A stretch of 64,000 nucleotides of DNA from Deltaproteobacteria bacterium (GTDB lineage: Bacteria > Myxococcota_A > UBA9042 > PHBI01 > JACKFB01): the NCBI GenBank assembly GCA_020632695.1, contig JACKFB010000002.1:310001-374000 (forward strand), written 5' to 3'. The notes beneath the pieces are model-generated. The model was not told the origin of the DNA and did not search any database. It saw nothing but the letters and a program-made list of their open reading frames with translations. Positions 18,043 through 27,422 of this stretch are shown here, one piece after another; position 1 is the first letter of the stretch; each line of letters begins with the position of its first letter. Position numbers and translations under genes: made by a program.

Positions 18043-18387
18043 TCAGATGGCCTTGCCGCCTCGCTCGTGGGTGCGGATTCGGATGACCTCTTCCAGGTGG
18101 GTGACGAAGATCTTGCCGTCGCCCAGCGAGTTGTCCTCCTCTCGGGCGGCTTCGCAGATGGCGTCGATGCAGGGCTCGACGAACTCGTCGTTGCAGGCGA
18201 TGTCGAGGCGCACCTTGGGGTTGAGGTCGGGGACGACCACCATGCCGCGGTAGAGCTGGGGGTCGGAGGCCTGGCGGCCGTGGCCGGAGACGCGGCTGAC
18301 GGTGAGGCGGGTGATCTCGGCGCGGATGAGGGCCTCGCGGACCTTGTCCAGCTTGGCCGGCTCGATGATGGCGGTGACCATCTTCAT
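18043..18387 (-). CDS. glnK: PII nitrogen regulatory protein (GlnK/GlnB family)
   Basis: The 114-residue protein starts MKMVTAIIEPAKLDKVREAL, the PII N-terminus. It retains the T-loop entry GHGRQ, the LYRG motif (Tyr46 equivalent), LNPKVRL, the B-loop GDGKIF and the C-loop IRIRTHERG. PII trimers bind ATP/ADP and 2-oxoglutarate and gate the AmtB channel. Aligned without gaps to E. coli GlnB, RGAEYMVDF is replaced by RGMVVVPDL, so the uridylylated Tyr51 is absent. Control is therefore likely by ligand binding only. It lies 25 bases downstream of amtB, the reverse of the enteric glnK-amtB order. Confidence 0.93.
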   Translation of the reverse strand: MKMVTAIIEPAKLDKVREALIRAEITRLTVSRVSGHGRQASDPQLYRGMVVVPDLNPKVRLDIACNDEFVEPCIDAICEAAREEDNSLGDGKIFVTHLEEVIRIRTHERGGKAI

Positions 18388-18412
18388 CGGTGGCTCCTGG
18401 GGATCGGGCGGT

Positions 18413-19732
<1,320 letters not shown>

Positions 19733-19985
19733 CGAGGCATCCTCCGTGCGAGTTGCGGTGAGGTCGCGGCGCATGGGGCTGACGGGCACCCTGAACCACG
19801 ATCGCCCCGAGCGTAGGCGCCGAGTGTTTCGAGATTGTTTCGCGCTCGACGGTGCGCGCCGGGAATGACCGGCGGGCAGGCCCGCTTTACGCCGGCGCGG
19901 GCGAGTAGGAGAGTAGCTGCGCGCCGGGGGCGACGTGGCGAGGTGCCCGCCCGGCGCACCACACACCGAGACGGAGGAAGGCGAG

Positions 19986-20984
19986 ATGCGAGCCGCGGTC
20001 ATCAAGGAGTTCAACGCGCCCTGGGCGCTGCAGGACATGCCCGATCCCACGCCGGGCCCGGGCGAGGTGCTGATCCGCATCGAGGCGTCGGGGATGTGCG
20101 GGACGGACGTGCACGTCCACCACGGCTATCTGCCGTGCAAGCCGCCGCTGGTGGCGGGCCACGAGCCGGTGGGGCGCATCGAGGAGCTGGGCGCCGGCGT
20201 GCGCGGGCTGCGCGTGGGCGATCGCGTGGGCGTGTCCTGGGTCCAGAAGGGCTGCGGGCGCTGCCGGGCGTGCCAGACCGGGCGCGAGCTCTACTGCCCC
20301 GAGCAGCAGTCGTGGATGCAGAGCGGCGGCGGGAACGCCGAGCTGATGGTCGCCGGCGCCGACGGCTGCACGCTGGTGCCCGAGGGGCTGGACCCCGCCC
20401 TGGCGGCGCCGCTCTTCTGCGCGGGATTCACGGTGATGAGCGGCTACCGCAACGCGGAGCCGCGGCCGGGCGATCGGGTCGCCGTCCTGGGCATCGGCGG
20501 CCTGGGCCACCTGGCGGTGCAGATCGCCCACGCCATGGGCCACGAGGTGCTGGCGGTGACCGGCTCGCCGGGCAAGGCCGACGAGATCCGGGCGCTGGGC
20601 GCCGACGAGGTGGTCATCGCCGGCGACGACCCGGGCAAGGCCTTGCTGGAGGCCGGCGGGGTGAACGTCATCCTGTCGACGACCAACTCGGCGCGCCAGG
20701 TGGGGCAGGCCTTCGAGGGGCTGTTGCCCGAGGGGCGGCTGGTGAACATGGGCGTGGTCGACGGGCCCATCCAGATCGCCGCGTTCTCGCTGATGATGGG
20801 CCAGCGGAAGCTGGTCGGCAGCACCCAGAACCGGCGCGCCGACATGGTGGAGATCCTGGAGCTGGCGGCGGCGGGCAAGGTGGTGCCGCAGATCGAGCGC
20901 TACCCGCTGTCCGAGGTCAACGCGGTGCGCGAGCGCCTCGTCGAGGGCAAGGTGCGCTTCCGGGCGGTCATGACGCCGAACTGA
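19986..20984 (+). CDS. Zinc-dependent medium-chain alcohol dehydrogenase
   Basis: The 332-residue protein starts with the ATG at 19986 after GGAGGAAGGCG. The catalytic zinc ligand region is GMCGTDVH, followed by the GHEPVGRI signature. The structural zinc loop has four cysteines in GCGRCRACQTGRELYC. The NAD(P)-binding Rossmann motif is VLGIGGLGHLAVQ (about residues 165-177). This is the AdhP/AdhA-like subgroup of MDR alcohol dehydrogenases acting on primary alcohols or aldehydes. It is divergent from amtB and has no obvious operon partner, so its physiological substrate is open. Confidence 0.9.
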   Translation: MRAAVIKEFNAPWALQDMPDPTPGPGEVLIRIEASGMCGTDVHVHHGYLPCKPPLVAGHEPVGRIEELGAGVRGLRVGDRVGVSWVQKGCGRCRACQTGRELYCPEQQSWMQSGGGNAELMVAGADGCTLVPEGLDPALAAPLFCAGFTVMSGYRNAEPRPGDRVAVLGIGGLGHLAVQIAHAMGHEVLAVTGSPGKADEIRALGADEVVIAGDDPGKALLEAGGVNVILSTTNSARQVGQAFEGLLPEGRLVNMGVVDGPIQIAAFSLMMGQRKLVGSTQNRRADMVEILELAAAGKVVPQIERYPLSEVNAVRERLVEGKVRFRAVMTPN

Positions 20985-21041
20985 GGCGGGCGCAGCGTCA
21001 GGGCGGAGGCGTGGCCGACGCGGCGGCGCCCCCGCCAGCCG

Positions 21042-22094
21042 CTATCCGGCGGTGGCCAGGGCGAGCTGCCCGCAGGCCGCCGCCACCTCTCGCCCCCGGG
21101 GCAGGCGCAGACGCACCCGCACGCCCAGGGCGTCGAGGCGGCGGCGGGCCTCGACGAACTCGCCTGAGGTCGGCGCGCGGAAGGAGGCGCCGCCGAAGGG
21201 GTTCCACGGGATGAGGTTCACGATGGCCGGCAGGCCGCTGGCGAAGGCCGCGATGGCGGCCAGCTCGTCGGGGGTGTCGGTGAGGCCGGGGATGACGACG
21301 ACCTCGAGCATGATGAAGGCGCGGCCGCGGCGCGGGTAGCGGTCGAGGGCCGCGCGCAGCGAGGCGACGTCGTGGCGGGCCGCCGTCGGGATGAGGCGCT
21401 CGCGGGTCGGTTGGCGGGCGGAGTGCAGGCTCAGCGCGAGCTGCACCTGGCCGCCGAAGTCGCGGCCGAGCTGGTCGATGCGCGCCGGGAGGCCGACGGT
21501 GGAGACCGTGACGCTGTCGCGGGCCAGGGCCACGCCGTTCATGTCGGTGAGCACGGCGATGGCGTCGCGGGTGGCCGCGTAGTGGTGGAGCGGCTCGCCC
21601 ATGCCCATGAAGACGACGCGGGTGATGCGCCGGCCGGCGGCGGCGGCGATGGGGCGGGCCAGGTGGAGCTGGCGCACGATCTCACCGGGCGACAGGCCGC
21701 GTACCAGCCCCATGGTGGCCGTGGCGCAGAAGGTGCAGCCCATGGCGCAGCCGACCTGGCTGGACAGACACAGGGTCGCGCGCTTCGTGCCGCCGGGGAT
21801 GATGACCGCCTCGACTCGGGCGCCGTCGGCCAGCGCGATGACCAGCTTGGTGGTGCCGTCCTCGGTGGGCAGGACCTGGGCCAGCCGGAGCTCGGGGCTC
21901 GTGGTGCTGTCGCGGATGGCCCGGGCGTGGCGTGGGCCCAGGTCGCGGATGGCCTCGAGCGCGATGCCCTGCCGGTGCAGCCCGCGGGCCACGCGCGCCG
22001 CGTGGTGGGCGCCGACGCCCACGCGGTCGAGGTGCTCGGCGAGCTGCGCGCGCGTCGCGCCATAGAGGTCCAGCGGTTCCATCGCCGCGGTCAT
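21042..22094 (-). CDS. rlmN: RlmN-type radical SAM RNA methyltransferase
   Basis: The 350-residue protein has the radical SAM cluster CAMGCTFCATATMG (three Cys), the motif FMGMGEPL, VSTVGL and SLHS. Near the C-terminus is EVAAACGQL, the GDDIDAACGQL-like segment bearing the methylated cysteine of RlmN. RlmN methylates C2 of A2503 in 23S rRNA and A37 of some tRNAs by a ping-pong mechanism. The start at 22094 precedes MTAAMEPLDLYG. A second ATG at 22082 is equally plausible. The C-terminal RG[DR] motif is RGREVAAACGQL rather than GDD. The family also includes Cfr-like enzymes, but the Cys pattern and housekeeping context favour RlmN. Confidence 0.87.
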   Translation of the reverse strand: MTAAMEPLDLYGATRAQLAEHLDRVGVGAHHAARVARGLHRQGIALEAIRDLGPRHARAIRDSTTSPELRLAQVLPTEDGTTKLVIALADGARVEAVIIPGGTKRATLCLSSQVGCAMGCTFCATATMGLVRGLSPGEIVRQLHLARPIAAAAGRRITRVVFMGMGEPLHHYAATRDAIAVLTDMNGVALARDSVTVSTVGLPARIDQLGRDFGGQVQLALSLHSARQPTRERLIPTAARHDVASLRAALDRYPRRGRAFIMLEVVVIPGLTDTPDELAAIAAFASGLPAIVNLIPWNPFGGASFRAPTSGEFVEARRRLDALGVRVRLRLPRGREVAAACGQLALATAG

Positions 22095-22317
22095 CGCCCG
22101 CCGGGGAGCTGGCGTCAACGGAGAGATGCGCCACCACGCCGACGGGGGCGGGCCCCAGGGTCGAGAGTTCGGGTACTCCATCGCGTCCGTACAGGGGGGA
22201 TGTAGCCCCTGCGTCTAGGACACGATTGGCGCGCTTCCAGTCCACCAGCACGTCGGGGCAAGTTCTTCGTCCGCCCTCCACCCGTGGGACCGCCACGCAT
22301 GCCCCGTCGTGGTTGGG

Positions 22318-22332
22318 CCCAGCCCCGCTGGG
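22318..22332 (-). terminator. Short hairpin downstream of the ATPase/DUF4276 pair
   Basis: CCCAGC-CCC-GCTGGG forms a six-base-pair GC stem with a 3-base loop, 22-36 bases beyond the DUF4276 stop codon. It could terminate that operon before rlmN. There is no T-run, so this is a weak candidate. The rest of the 260-base gap between 22095 and 22354 shows no recognisable gene or RNA. Confidence 0.25.
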
Positions 22333-22354
22333 CGTTCGCGTGAGGCTCGAGCAC

Positions 22355-23008
22355 TCAGCCAACCAATCGCCGCAGACCATCGCGCAGCTTCCGAAAGCTC
22401 GGCGATGCGTTCCGCTCGATGTCCATCCTAGGTCCTATCGCGTCGGCCCACTCGTGCTTGACCTGGCCGGGCAGCGGCCATCCCGTCCGCCTGAGCTGGG
22501 CCGCTCCGCCCGGCCGGACGGCATCGGCTAGCAACTCCCAAGTCCCGCACGGGACATCCTGCTGGTACTTGGCCAGGACGCTCTTCTTGGCTCGGGGGTA
22601 GGCAGCCAGGATCGCTTCCATATCTCCGAGATACCAAGCTTCCACCTCCTCGATGGCCAAGCGGAACAGCGTTTGCGGCGGCTGGGATGTGCAGGCCTCC
22701 AACATCGCGTTCAACTCTTGCAGGAACGCGGCACAGGGCCGCGCGTCGCTGTCGACGACGACCACCACAGCGTCGATGCCGGGCGTTTTCCCATACCCTT
22801 GTAGTAGTTGTGGCAGACGGTCCAGAAGGATGCGCTTGGCTGCGTCCGCGCCCGGCTTCAGCCCCGGTGGGAGCCGCCCGATGCCCTTGTACGCCTTGAT
22901 GCGCCAAGTGTGCGGCTGCCCTGGCGGCCCGAGGATCTGCGGCACGACATGCTCGAGCAAGCTCGCGCCCGAGCTGTCTTCCACGAGGAACTCGAGATGC
23001 ACGCTCAC
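22355..23008 (-). CDS. DUF4276-like (TOPRIM-like) protein, partner of AAA ATPase
   Basis: The 217-residue protein starts at a GTG whose first bases overlap the ATPase stop (GTGA). The N-terminus SVHLEFLVEDSSGASLL has the conserved acidic residue and Ser/Gly loop of DUF4276. VVVVVDSDAR (Asp86, Asp88) is the DxD strand of the TOPRIM-like fold. LAIEEVEAWYLGD follows, the usual EExEAWxLxD motif of these proteins. By analogy with split OLD-like systems it may be the nuclease or effector activated by its ATPase neighbour. GC is markedly lower than in adjacent genes, suggesting transfer. The family is assigned by motif memory only. Confidence 0.75.
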   Translation of the reverse strand: MSVHLEFLVEDSSGASLLEHVVPQILGPPGQPHTWRIKAYKGIGRLPPGLKPGADAAKRILLDRLPQLLQGYGKTPGIDAVVVVVDSDARPCAAFLQELNAMLEACTSQPPQTLFRLAIEEVEAWYLGDMEAILAAYPRAKKSVLAKYQQDVPCGTWELLADAVRPGGAAQLRRTGWPLPGQVKHEWADAIGPRMDIERNASPSFRKLRDGLRRLVG

Positions 23009-24237
23009 CCCGCGTCGAGGTAGTCGCTGTACCACAGCGAGCCCAGCGGCAGCCCCTCCGCCACCAGGTTCTTCACGATCTCGAGGTCCGACGCGCGCTG
23101 CACGGTCGAGTATCCATCTTCACCTTTCGCCAGGATCCAGACCTCTTCGGGCGCCAGTGCATCGACGAAGTAGGGCTGATGTGTCGTCACGAAGAGCTGG
23201 GGCGCGCTCTTCTTCCCCGTCGCGTGCGTCCGGAACTCACGCGCCAACGTCCCGAGGAGCTTGTGGTACAAGCCGTTCTCGGGTTCCTCGATGCAGATGA
23301 AGGGCGGCGGCTCCGGGTCCTCGAGTAGCAGAAGGTACGCGAAGACCTTGAGGGTACCGTCCGACATCTGCTGGGCGAAGAAGGGGTCTTGAAACGCTCC
23401 GTCGTTGAATTGCAGGAGCACGCGCTTGTCCTGCGTGACCTGTGTGTTGATGCTCGACACGCCCGGAATCTTGCTGGCGATGCGGTGCAAGATGGCTTGG
23501 AATCGGTCTCCGTGCTCGCGCTCCATGAACTGCACTACGTTGGCCAAGTTGTCGCCGTGGCTGTTCAAGTGCTTCTGCGGTCCGGCCGACGGAAGCCCGC
23601 GCGCTGCATCCGGGTAGAAGTAGGAGAGGTACCAGCCCTTCAGGAAGTCACGGAAACGCTTGATGCGCGGGTGCTCCTTCAGAGTGCCTAGCGTCGCGAT
23701 TCCCAGCTGCCTCAGGTCCGTCAGCTCGACCAAATGGTGGGCTGTATCTTCCTCCGCGGTCTCCGCCTCCAGGGCTTCCTCTCCCGACCACACGCGCCCC
23801 ACGCCGTGATTCAGCCGGAGAAAGGGATGAGGCCGCCCGTGCTTCTGACCTTTGCGACGCTGCTTGAGGACCTCCGACTCCACGATGGGGCGCCCGCTCT
23901 CATCGAGCGTGATAGCCAACTCGTAGGTGATCGGTCGCTCACCCTGGCCCTCGCGGTAGTAGATCTCGAAGTGGATCGCTTCGTCGCAGCCGAGCGAGCG
24001 CAGCCTCTCGAACCCACCGCGCTGCTTCATGTCGCACGCAGTCTCCACATCGAAAGAGAGGCAGTCCGCAACGAATCCGAAAGCGTCGAAGAGCGTGCTC
24101 TTGCCTGCGCCGTTCTTTCCGATGACCACCGTAAACGGCGTCAATGGCGCGGCGCTCGAGCCGGTCGACAGCTTCCCCAACATCACGTCGCGTAGCGCAC
24201 GGTAGTTGCGGACTCGGACTCCCTCAATCAGTGCCAT
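23005..24237 (-). CDS. AAA_21-type (SMC-like/OLD-like) ATPase
   Basis: The 410-residue protein starts with the ATG at 24237 after CCGGAGGCAGCAG. VRNYRALRDV leads into Walker A GKNGAGKST (40-48). A long lid or coil region (about 100-270) follows. Near residue 320 is the Walker B/D-loop FICIEEPENGL, then the H-loop VTTHQPYFVDAL, both typical of ABC-type AAA_21/OLD ATPases. QMSDGTLKVFAYLLLL is the signature-like segment. It is translationally coupled to the DUF4276 gene. Sampled GC is about 60-65% versus near 80% in the alcohol dehydrogenase, indicating acquisition. The role is probably anti-phage defence or DNA-end sensing, by inference. Confidence 0.82.
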   Translation of the reverse strand: MALIEGVRVRNYRALRDVMLGKLSTGSSAAPLTPFTVVIGKNGAGKSTLFDAFGFVADCLSFDVETACDMKQRGGFERLRSLGCDEAIHFEIYYREGQGERPITYELAITLDESGRPIVESEVLKQRRKGQKHGRPHPFLRLNHGVGRVWSGEEALEAETAEEDTAHHLVELTDLRQLGIATLGTLKEHPRIKRFRDFLKGWYLSYFYPDAARGLPSAGPQKHLNSHGDNLANVVQFMEREHGDRFQAILHRIASKIPGVSSINTQVTQDKRVLLQFNDGAFQDPFFAQQMSDGTLKVFAYLLLLEDPEPPPFICIEEPENGLYHKLLGTLAREFRTHATGKKSAPQLFVTTHQPYFVDALAPEEVWILAKGEDGYSTVQRASDLEIVKNLVAEGLPLGSLWYSDYLDAG

Positions 24238-24293
24238 CTGCTGCCTCCGGGGCACGCGTTCGTCCTACCGCTCTCTCCCGCCGCGCGCGCCGA

Positions 24294-24299
24294 ATCATA
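24294..24299 (-). promoter_or_regulatory. Possible -10 element for the ATPase/DUF4276 operon
   Basis: On the minus strand TGATATGAT gives an extended -10 like TATGAT, 55 bases upstream of the ATPase start. No good -35 is found at 16-18 bases. The whole 24238-24501 stretch is comparatively AT-rich and holds no recognisable gene. Confidence 0.3.
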
Positions 24300-24501
24300 T
24301 CACCTCGTCTGCGGTCGCTCGACCACTCTGCTCGCGCTCCGACGCTGGATTCCAAGGTGTCGTCACCCTCTACCGGCGAACTTCGGAGCCATGCTGTTCT
24401 GCAAGACCTGGCGACGAGGGGGAGGTATGACAATCGAGCCGGAGCGGCACCGGTCATCGCCCGCCGGAGGCCTGGCGGCAACCTATGGCTCGCCGCCCGG
24501 C

Positions 24502-26337
24502 TCACCCCAGCTCGTCGGCGTAGAGGCTGAGGCAGTAGAGCGCGAACATCACGACGCTGTACTGGCGCTCGCCGCGGGCGAGCTGCTCGAGGCGGTGGGT
24601 GACCCCGGGCTGGATGGCGCCGTAGTCGTGGGCGGCGATGGCGGCGAGGATCTGACGCTGCACGTCGGGCGGATAGACGATCTGCGCGTAGTTCACCGCG
24701 CGGCTGTGGTCCTTCTGGAAGTACGCGACGTCTTCGGGGAGGCCGAGGACGCGGTGGCTCATGTCCTTCTGGATGCGCTTGTCCTGGGCCCACGCGGTGG
24801 GCAGCGAGGCGGCGAAGTCCATCAGGCCCACGCCGCTGAAGGGGAAGCAGAGGCTGAGATCGGCCTGCCCCAAGGCGTAGAGCGGCATGGTGAAGTTCGA
24901 GGACTCCGAATACCAGGCGTTGGCCATCGTGGCGGTGGCGGCGCGCCAGTCGGGGCCGCTCAGCCCGGGCGCCTGGTCGCGGAAGAAGCCCTGGACCACC
25001 GCCTCCGGGGTGTCCCAGCCGCGCTGCTGCTGGCTGAACCGGTAGATGGCCCGCGGCGCGCCGGGAAAGCCCCTGCCGCCCACCTTCATGCCGGCGTACC
25101 AGTACTCGGGGCGGCCCACCGCGTGCAGCAGCTCCAGCGCGGTCTCGGCCATCGCCGCCGGCATGGACTCGCGCTGGCCCAGGGCGCGGCCGACCTTGCG
25201 CAGCGCGTGGGGGACCAGCCGCGGCCCCCGCGCCAGCCGCCGCCCGGCGCCGCGGTAGAGCCAGCGCTTGAGGTCGCGGCGGGGGTCGGCCGCGTCGGAG
25301 AAGCCCTGGTCCAGCAGGCACATCTCCCCGTTGTAGACGGTGCTCCCGGCCGGCAGCAGGGCGGCGAGCCTTTGCCCCATCAGCCGGTAGGTCGGGAAGG
25401 TGTCGTAGCTGCCACAGACGTGCCAGCGGATCGACTCGCGCACGTGCTCGAGCCAGTCGCCGGCGGCGTCGGTGGGGCGCACCAGCTCGAGGTGGAAGCC
25501 GAAGCGCGCCCGGAGCGCCTCGACCAGGGCCTGCTCCTGGTCCTGGTGGCCCTCGATGCGCATGTGGACGGCCTGGACCTCGGGGGTGCCGAGATGCGCC
25601 AGGGCCCCCACGACGCAGGCGCTGTCGCTGCCGCCCGACAGCATCACGCCGGCCGTGCCGCCCTCGAGGTGGTCGGAGACGTTGTCGAGGAAGAGCTCGC
25701 CGTAGCGGCGCACGGCGGCGTCGTAGTCGCCGGGGACCTCGGTCTGCTCGATGCGCCAGAAGGTGCGCGAGGCGCGGAGATCGGGCTCGGTCAGAAGCTC
25801 CGCCGGGTCCAGGCGCAGGTAGCGCCCGGGCAGCAGCGGGTGGATTCCCCGGTAGATGGGGAAGGGCGCCACCGGGCTCGAGTAGGCCAGGAAGAGGTCA
25901 CGGCCCACCGGGTCGAACTCGGTGGAGACGGTGCCCAGGAAGGGCTCGACGCCGGTGGCCACGTAGAGCGCGCCGTCGCGCCAGCCGGCGTACAGGTGGT
26001 AGCAGGCGGTGCGGTCGCGGCCCAGCAGCAGCTCGCGGCGGGTGGGGTCCCAGAGCAGGAAGCTGCCCTGGGTCTCGCGCGACGGGACGAAGGCGGCCGG
26101 GTCGCGCTCGCAGGCTGCGAGGAGGGCTGTGGCGCGGGCCCGGGGACGCGAGCTGGCGATGACGCAGGCGACGAGGCCCGAGTCGCCGGTGACCCGCGCG
26201 CTGACGCTGGTCTCGCGGGCGGCCAGGGTGAAGCTCGGGACCGTCCCGGCGCGCAGCACGGCGGCGAAGCCGTGGGGCAGGCGCTCGGCGCGGTCGAGGA
26301 AGGCCTGGTCGGTGGGGTGGGTGGGCTGCGCGGGCAT
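24502..26337 (-). CDS. Asparagine-synthase-like ATP-pyrophosphatase/amidotransferase in capsule cluster
   Basis: The 611-residue protein has an N-terminal Ntn-hydrolase-like region (about 1-190) with GSFLLWDPTRRELLLGRDRT, typical of the second half of glutamine amidotransferase class II domains. It starts MPAQPTHP and lacks a Cys2, so glutaminase activity is unlikely. The synthase domain has the PP-loop VMLSGGSDSACVVGAL (SGGSDS 234-239) and the later substrate motifs FSGVGLMDFA and RIQKDMSHRVLGLP. Such enzymes form amides on sugars or peptides in surface polymer clusters. It is encoded last in the operon beginning with pseB. The substrate is unknown. Confidence 0.8.
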   Translation of the reverse strand: MPAQPTHPTDQAFLDRAERLPHGFAAVLRAGTVPSFTLAARETSVSARVTGDSGLVACVIASSRPRARATALLAACERDPAAFVPSRETQGSFLLWDPTRRELLLGRDRTACYHLYAGWRDGALYVATGVEPFLGTVSTEFDPVGRDLFLAYSSPVAPFPIYRGIHPLLPGRYLRLDPAELLTEPDLRASRTFWRIEQTEVPGDYDAAVRRYGELFLDNVSDHLEGGTAGVMLSGGSDSACVVGALAHLGTPEVQAVHMRIEGHQDQEQALVEALRARFGFHLELVRPTDAAGDWLEHVRESIRWHVCGSYDTFPTYRLMGQRLAALLPAGSTVYNGEMCLLDQGFSDAADPRRDLKRWLYRGAGRRLARGPRLVPHALRKVGRALGQRESMPAAMAETALELLHAVGRPEYWYAGMKVGGRGFPGAPRAIYRFSQQQRGWDTPEAVVQGFFRDQAPGLSGPDWRAATATMANAWYSESSNFTMPLYALGQADLSLCFPFSGVGLMDFAASLPTAWAQDKRIQKDMSHRVLGLPEDVAYFQKDHSRAVNYAQIVYPPDVQRQILAAIAAHDYGAIQPGVTHRLEQLARGERQYSVVMFALYCLSLYADELG

Positions 26338-26354
26338 GGGGGCCTCGGAGGGGG

Positions 26355-27422
26355 TCAGCGCGACTTGGGGGTGCGGAGGGAGCGCCAGAGCTTCCCGGGC
26401 AGCTCGGCGTCCAGGTGGCGGCGGGCCAGGCTCCGGCGCTCGCGCCAGGCGTAGCGGCCGAGCGACGTGAGCTCCTTGGCGCGCCAGGCGGCGTCGAAGA
26501 GCAAAGGCGCCCGCTCGGGGGCGCCGAGGACGGCCGCGCGCACCAGGCTGGCGGCGGCGGGGCCCAGGAACTGGACGCGGTTGTGGGTCATGGCCTGGGT
26601 GGTCGGGCGCACCTCCAGGCTCAGGGTGCCGGCCGCGGGCTCGCGGGTGACGGTGAAGACGGCGGCCAGGCGGTCGATGCCCGGCTCGGCGTAGTGGACG
26701 CGGCCGGCGTGGCGGAGCGGCGCGAAGTGCAGGTTGCCCATCCCGCAGATCCGCACCGAGGCGGCGTCGGCGCGGGCGGGCTGCAGGATGTGGGCGTGGG
26801 TGCCGGCGACGATGTCGAAGGCGGCGCCGAGCCGCGCCATGGGCTCGGCCAGCCACGAGGGCAGCAGCGGGATCCCCTGGATGCCCCAGTGCAGCAGGCA
26901 GATGGTCAGGTCGGCGCCCTGGGCGCGCAGCCGGTGGGCGGTGGCTACGGCCTCGTCCACGTCCAGCGCCGCCGCGCCGGCGCGGGGGCCGCGGGCGATG
27001 CAGCGCTCGGGCTGGGAAAACGAGCGCGGGTCGAGCCGGCCGATGACGCCCAGGGTGAGGCCATCGTGGACCACCAGCCGCGGGGCGCGCGCCTCGGACT
27101 CGCTCAGCCCGCAGCCGACATGGGCCACGCCGGCGGCGTCCAGCGCGGCGCAGGTCGCCGACAGGCCGTCGGCGCCCAGATCGGTGATGTGGTTGTTGGC
27201 CAGGGTGACCAGGCCCACCCCGGCGGCGCGCAGCCAGCCGGCCGCCTCGGTGGGGCCGCGGACGACCAGGCGCTCGGGCGGCGCCTCCGGGCCGCCGAGG
27301 ACGCACTCCAGGTTGGCGATGCCCAGGCCCGTGCACAGCCAGGCGGCGACGTCGGGCGCGATCCAGTCGCCGCGCGAGGCCTCGGTGAAGGCGACGTCGC
27401 CCATGAGGTGGAGGCGCGTCAT
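26355..27422 (-). CDS. CapA family (PGA_cap-like) metallophosphatase-fold protein
   Basis: The 355-residue protein starts with the ATG at 27422, overlapping the flippase stop (ATGA). Metallophosphatase-like motifs are visible in order: LMGDVAFTEA (D), ANLECVLGG (E/N), LANNHITDLGADGL (NNH), LLHWGIQG and GTHAHILQP (HAH). This is the CapA/poly-gamma-glutamate-cap fold found in capsule loci. It has no signal peptide, unlike many CapA proteins, so it is probably cytoplasmic or membrane-peripheral. The extra C-terminal 60 residues are Arg-rich. The role in the pathway is not established. Confidence 0.85.
   Translation of the reverse strand: MTRLHLMGDVAFTEASRGDWIAPDVAAWLCTGLGIANLECVLGGPEAPPERLVVRGPTEAAGWLRAAGVGLVTLANNHITDLGADGLSATCAALDAAGVAHVGCGLSESEARAPRLVVHDGLTLGVIGRLDPRSFSQPERCIARGPRAGAAALDVDEAVATAHRLRAQGADLTICLLHWGIQGIPLLPSWLAEPMARLGAAFDIVAGTHAHILQPARADAASVRICGMGNLHFAPLRHAGRVHYAEPGIDRLAAVFTVTREPAAGTLSLEVRPTTQAMTHNRVQFLGPAAASLVRAAVLGAPERAPLLFDAAWRAKELTSLGRYAWRERRSLARRHLDAELPGKLWRSLRTPKSR

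Noticed and set aside
19733..19985. Sigma54 (NtrC-type) promoter upstream of amtB
   Set aside because: No TGGCAC-N5-TTGC match was found by eye. Only two TGTTTCG direct repeats spaced by 11 bases occur near 19825-19842.
22095..22354. Possible gene remnant or tRNA in the rlmN upstream gap
   Set aside because: No cloverleaf or conserved protein is visible. Only a short hairpin was seen.
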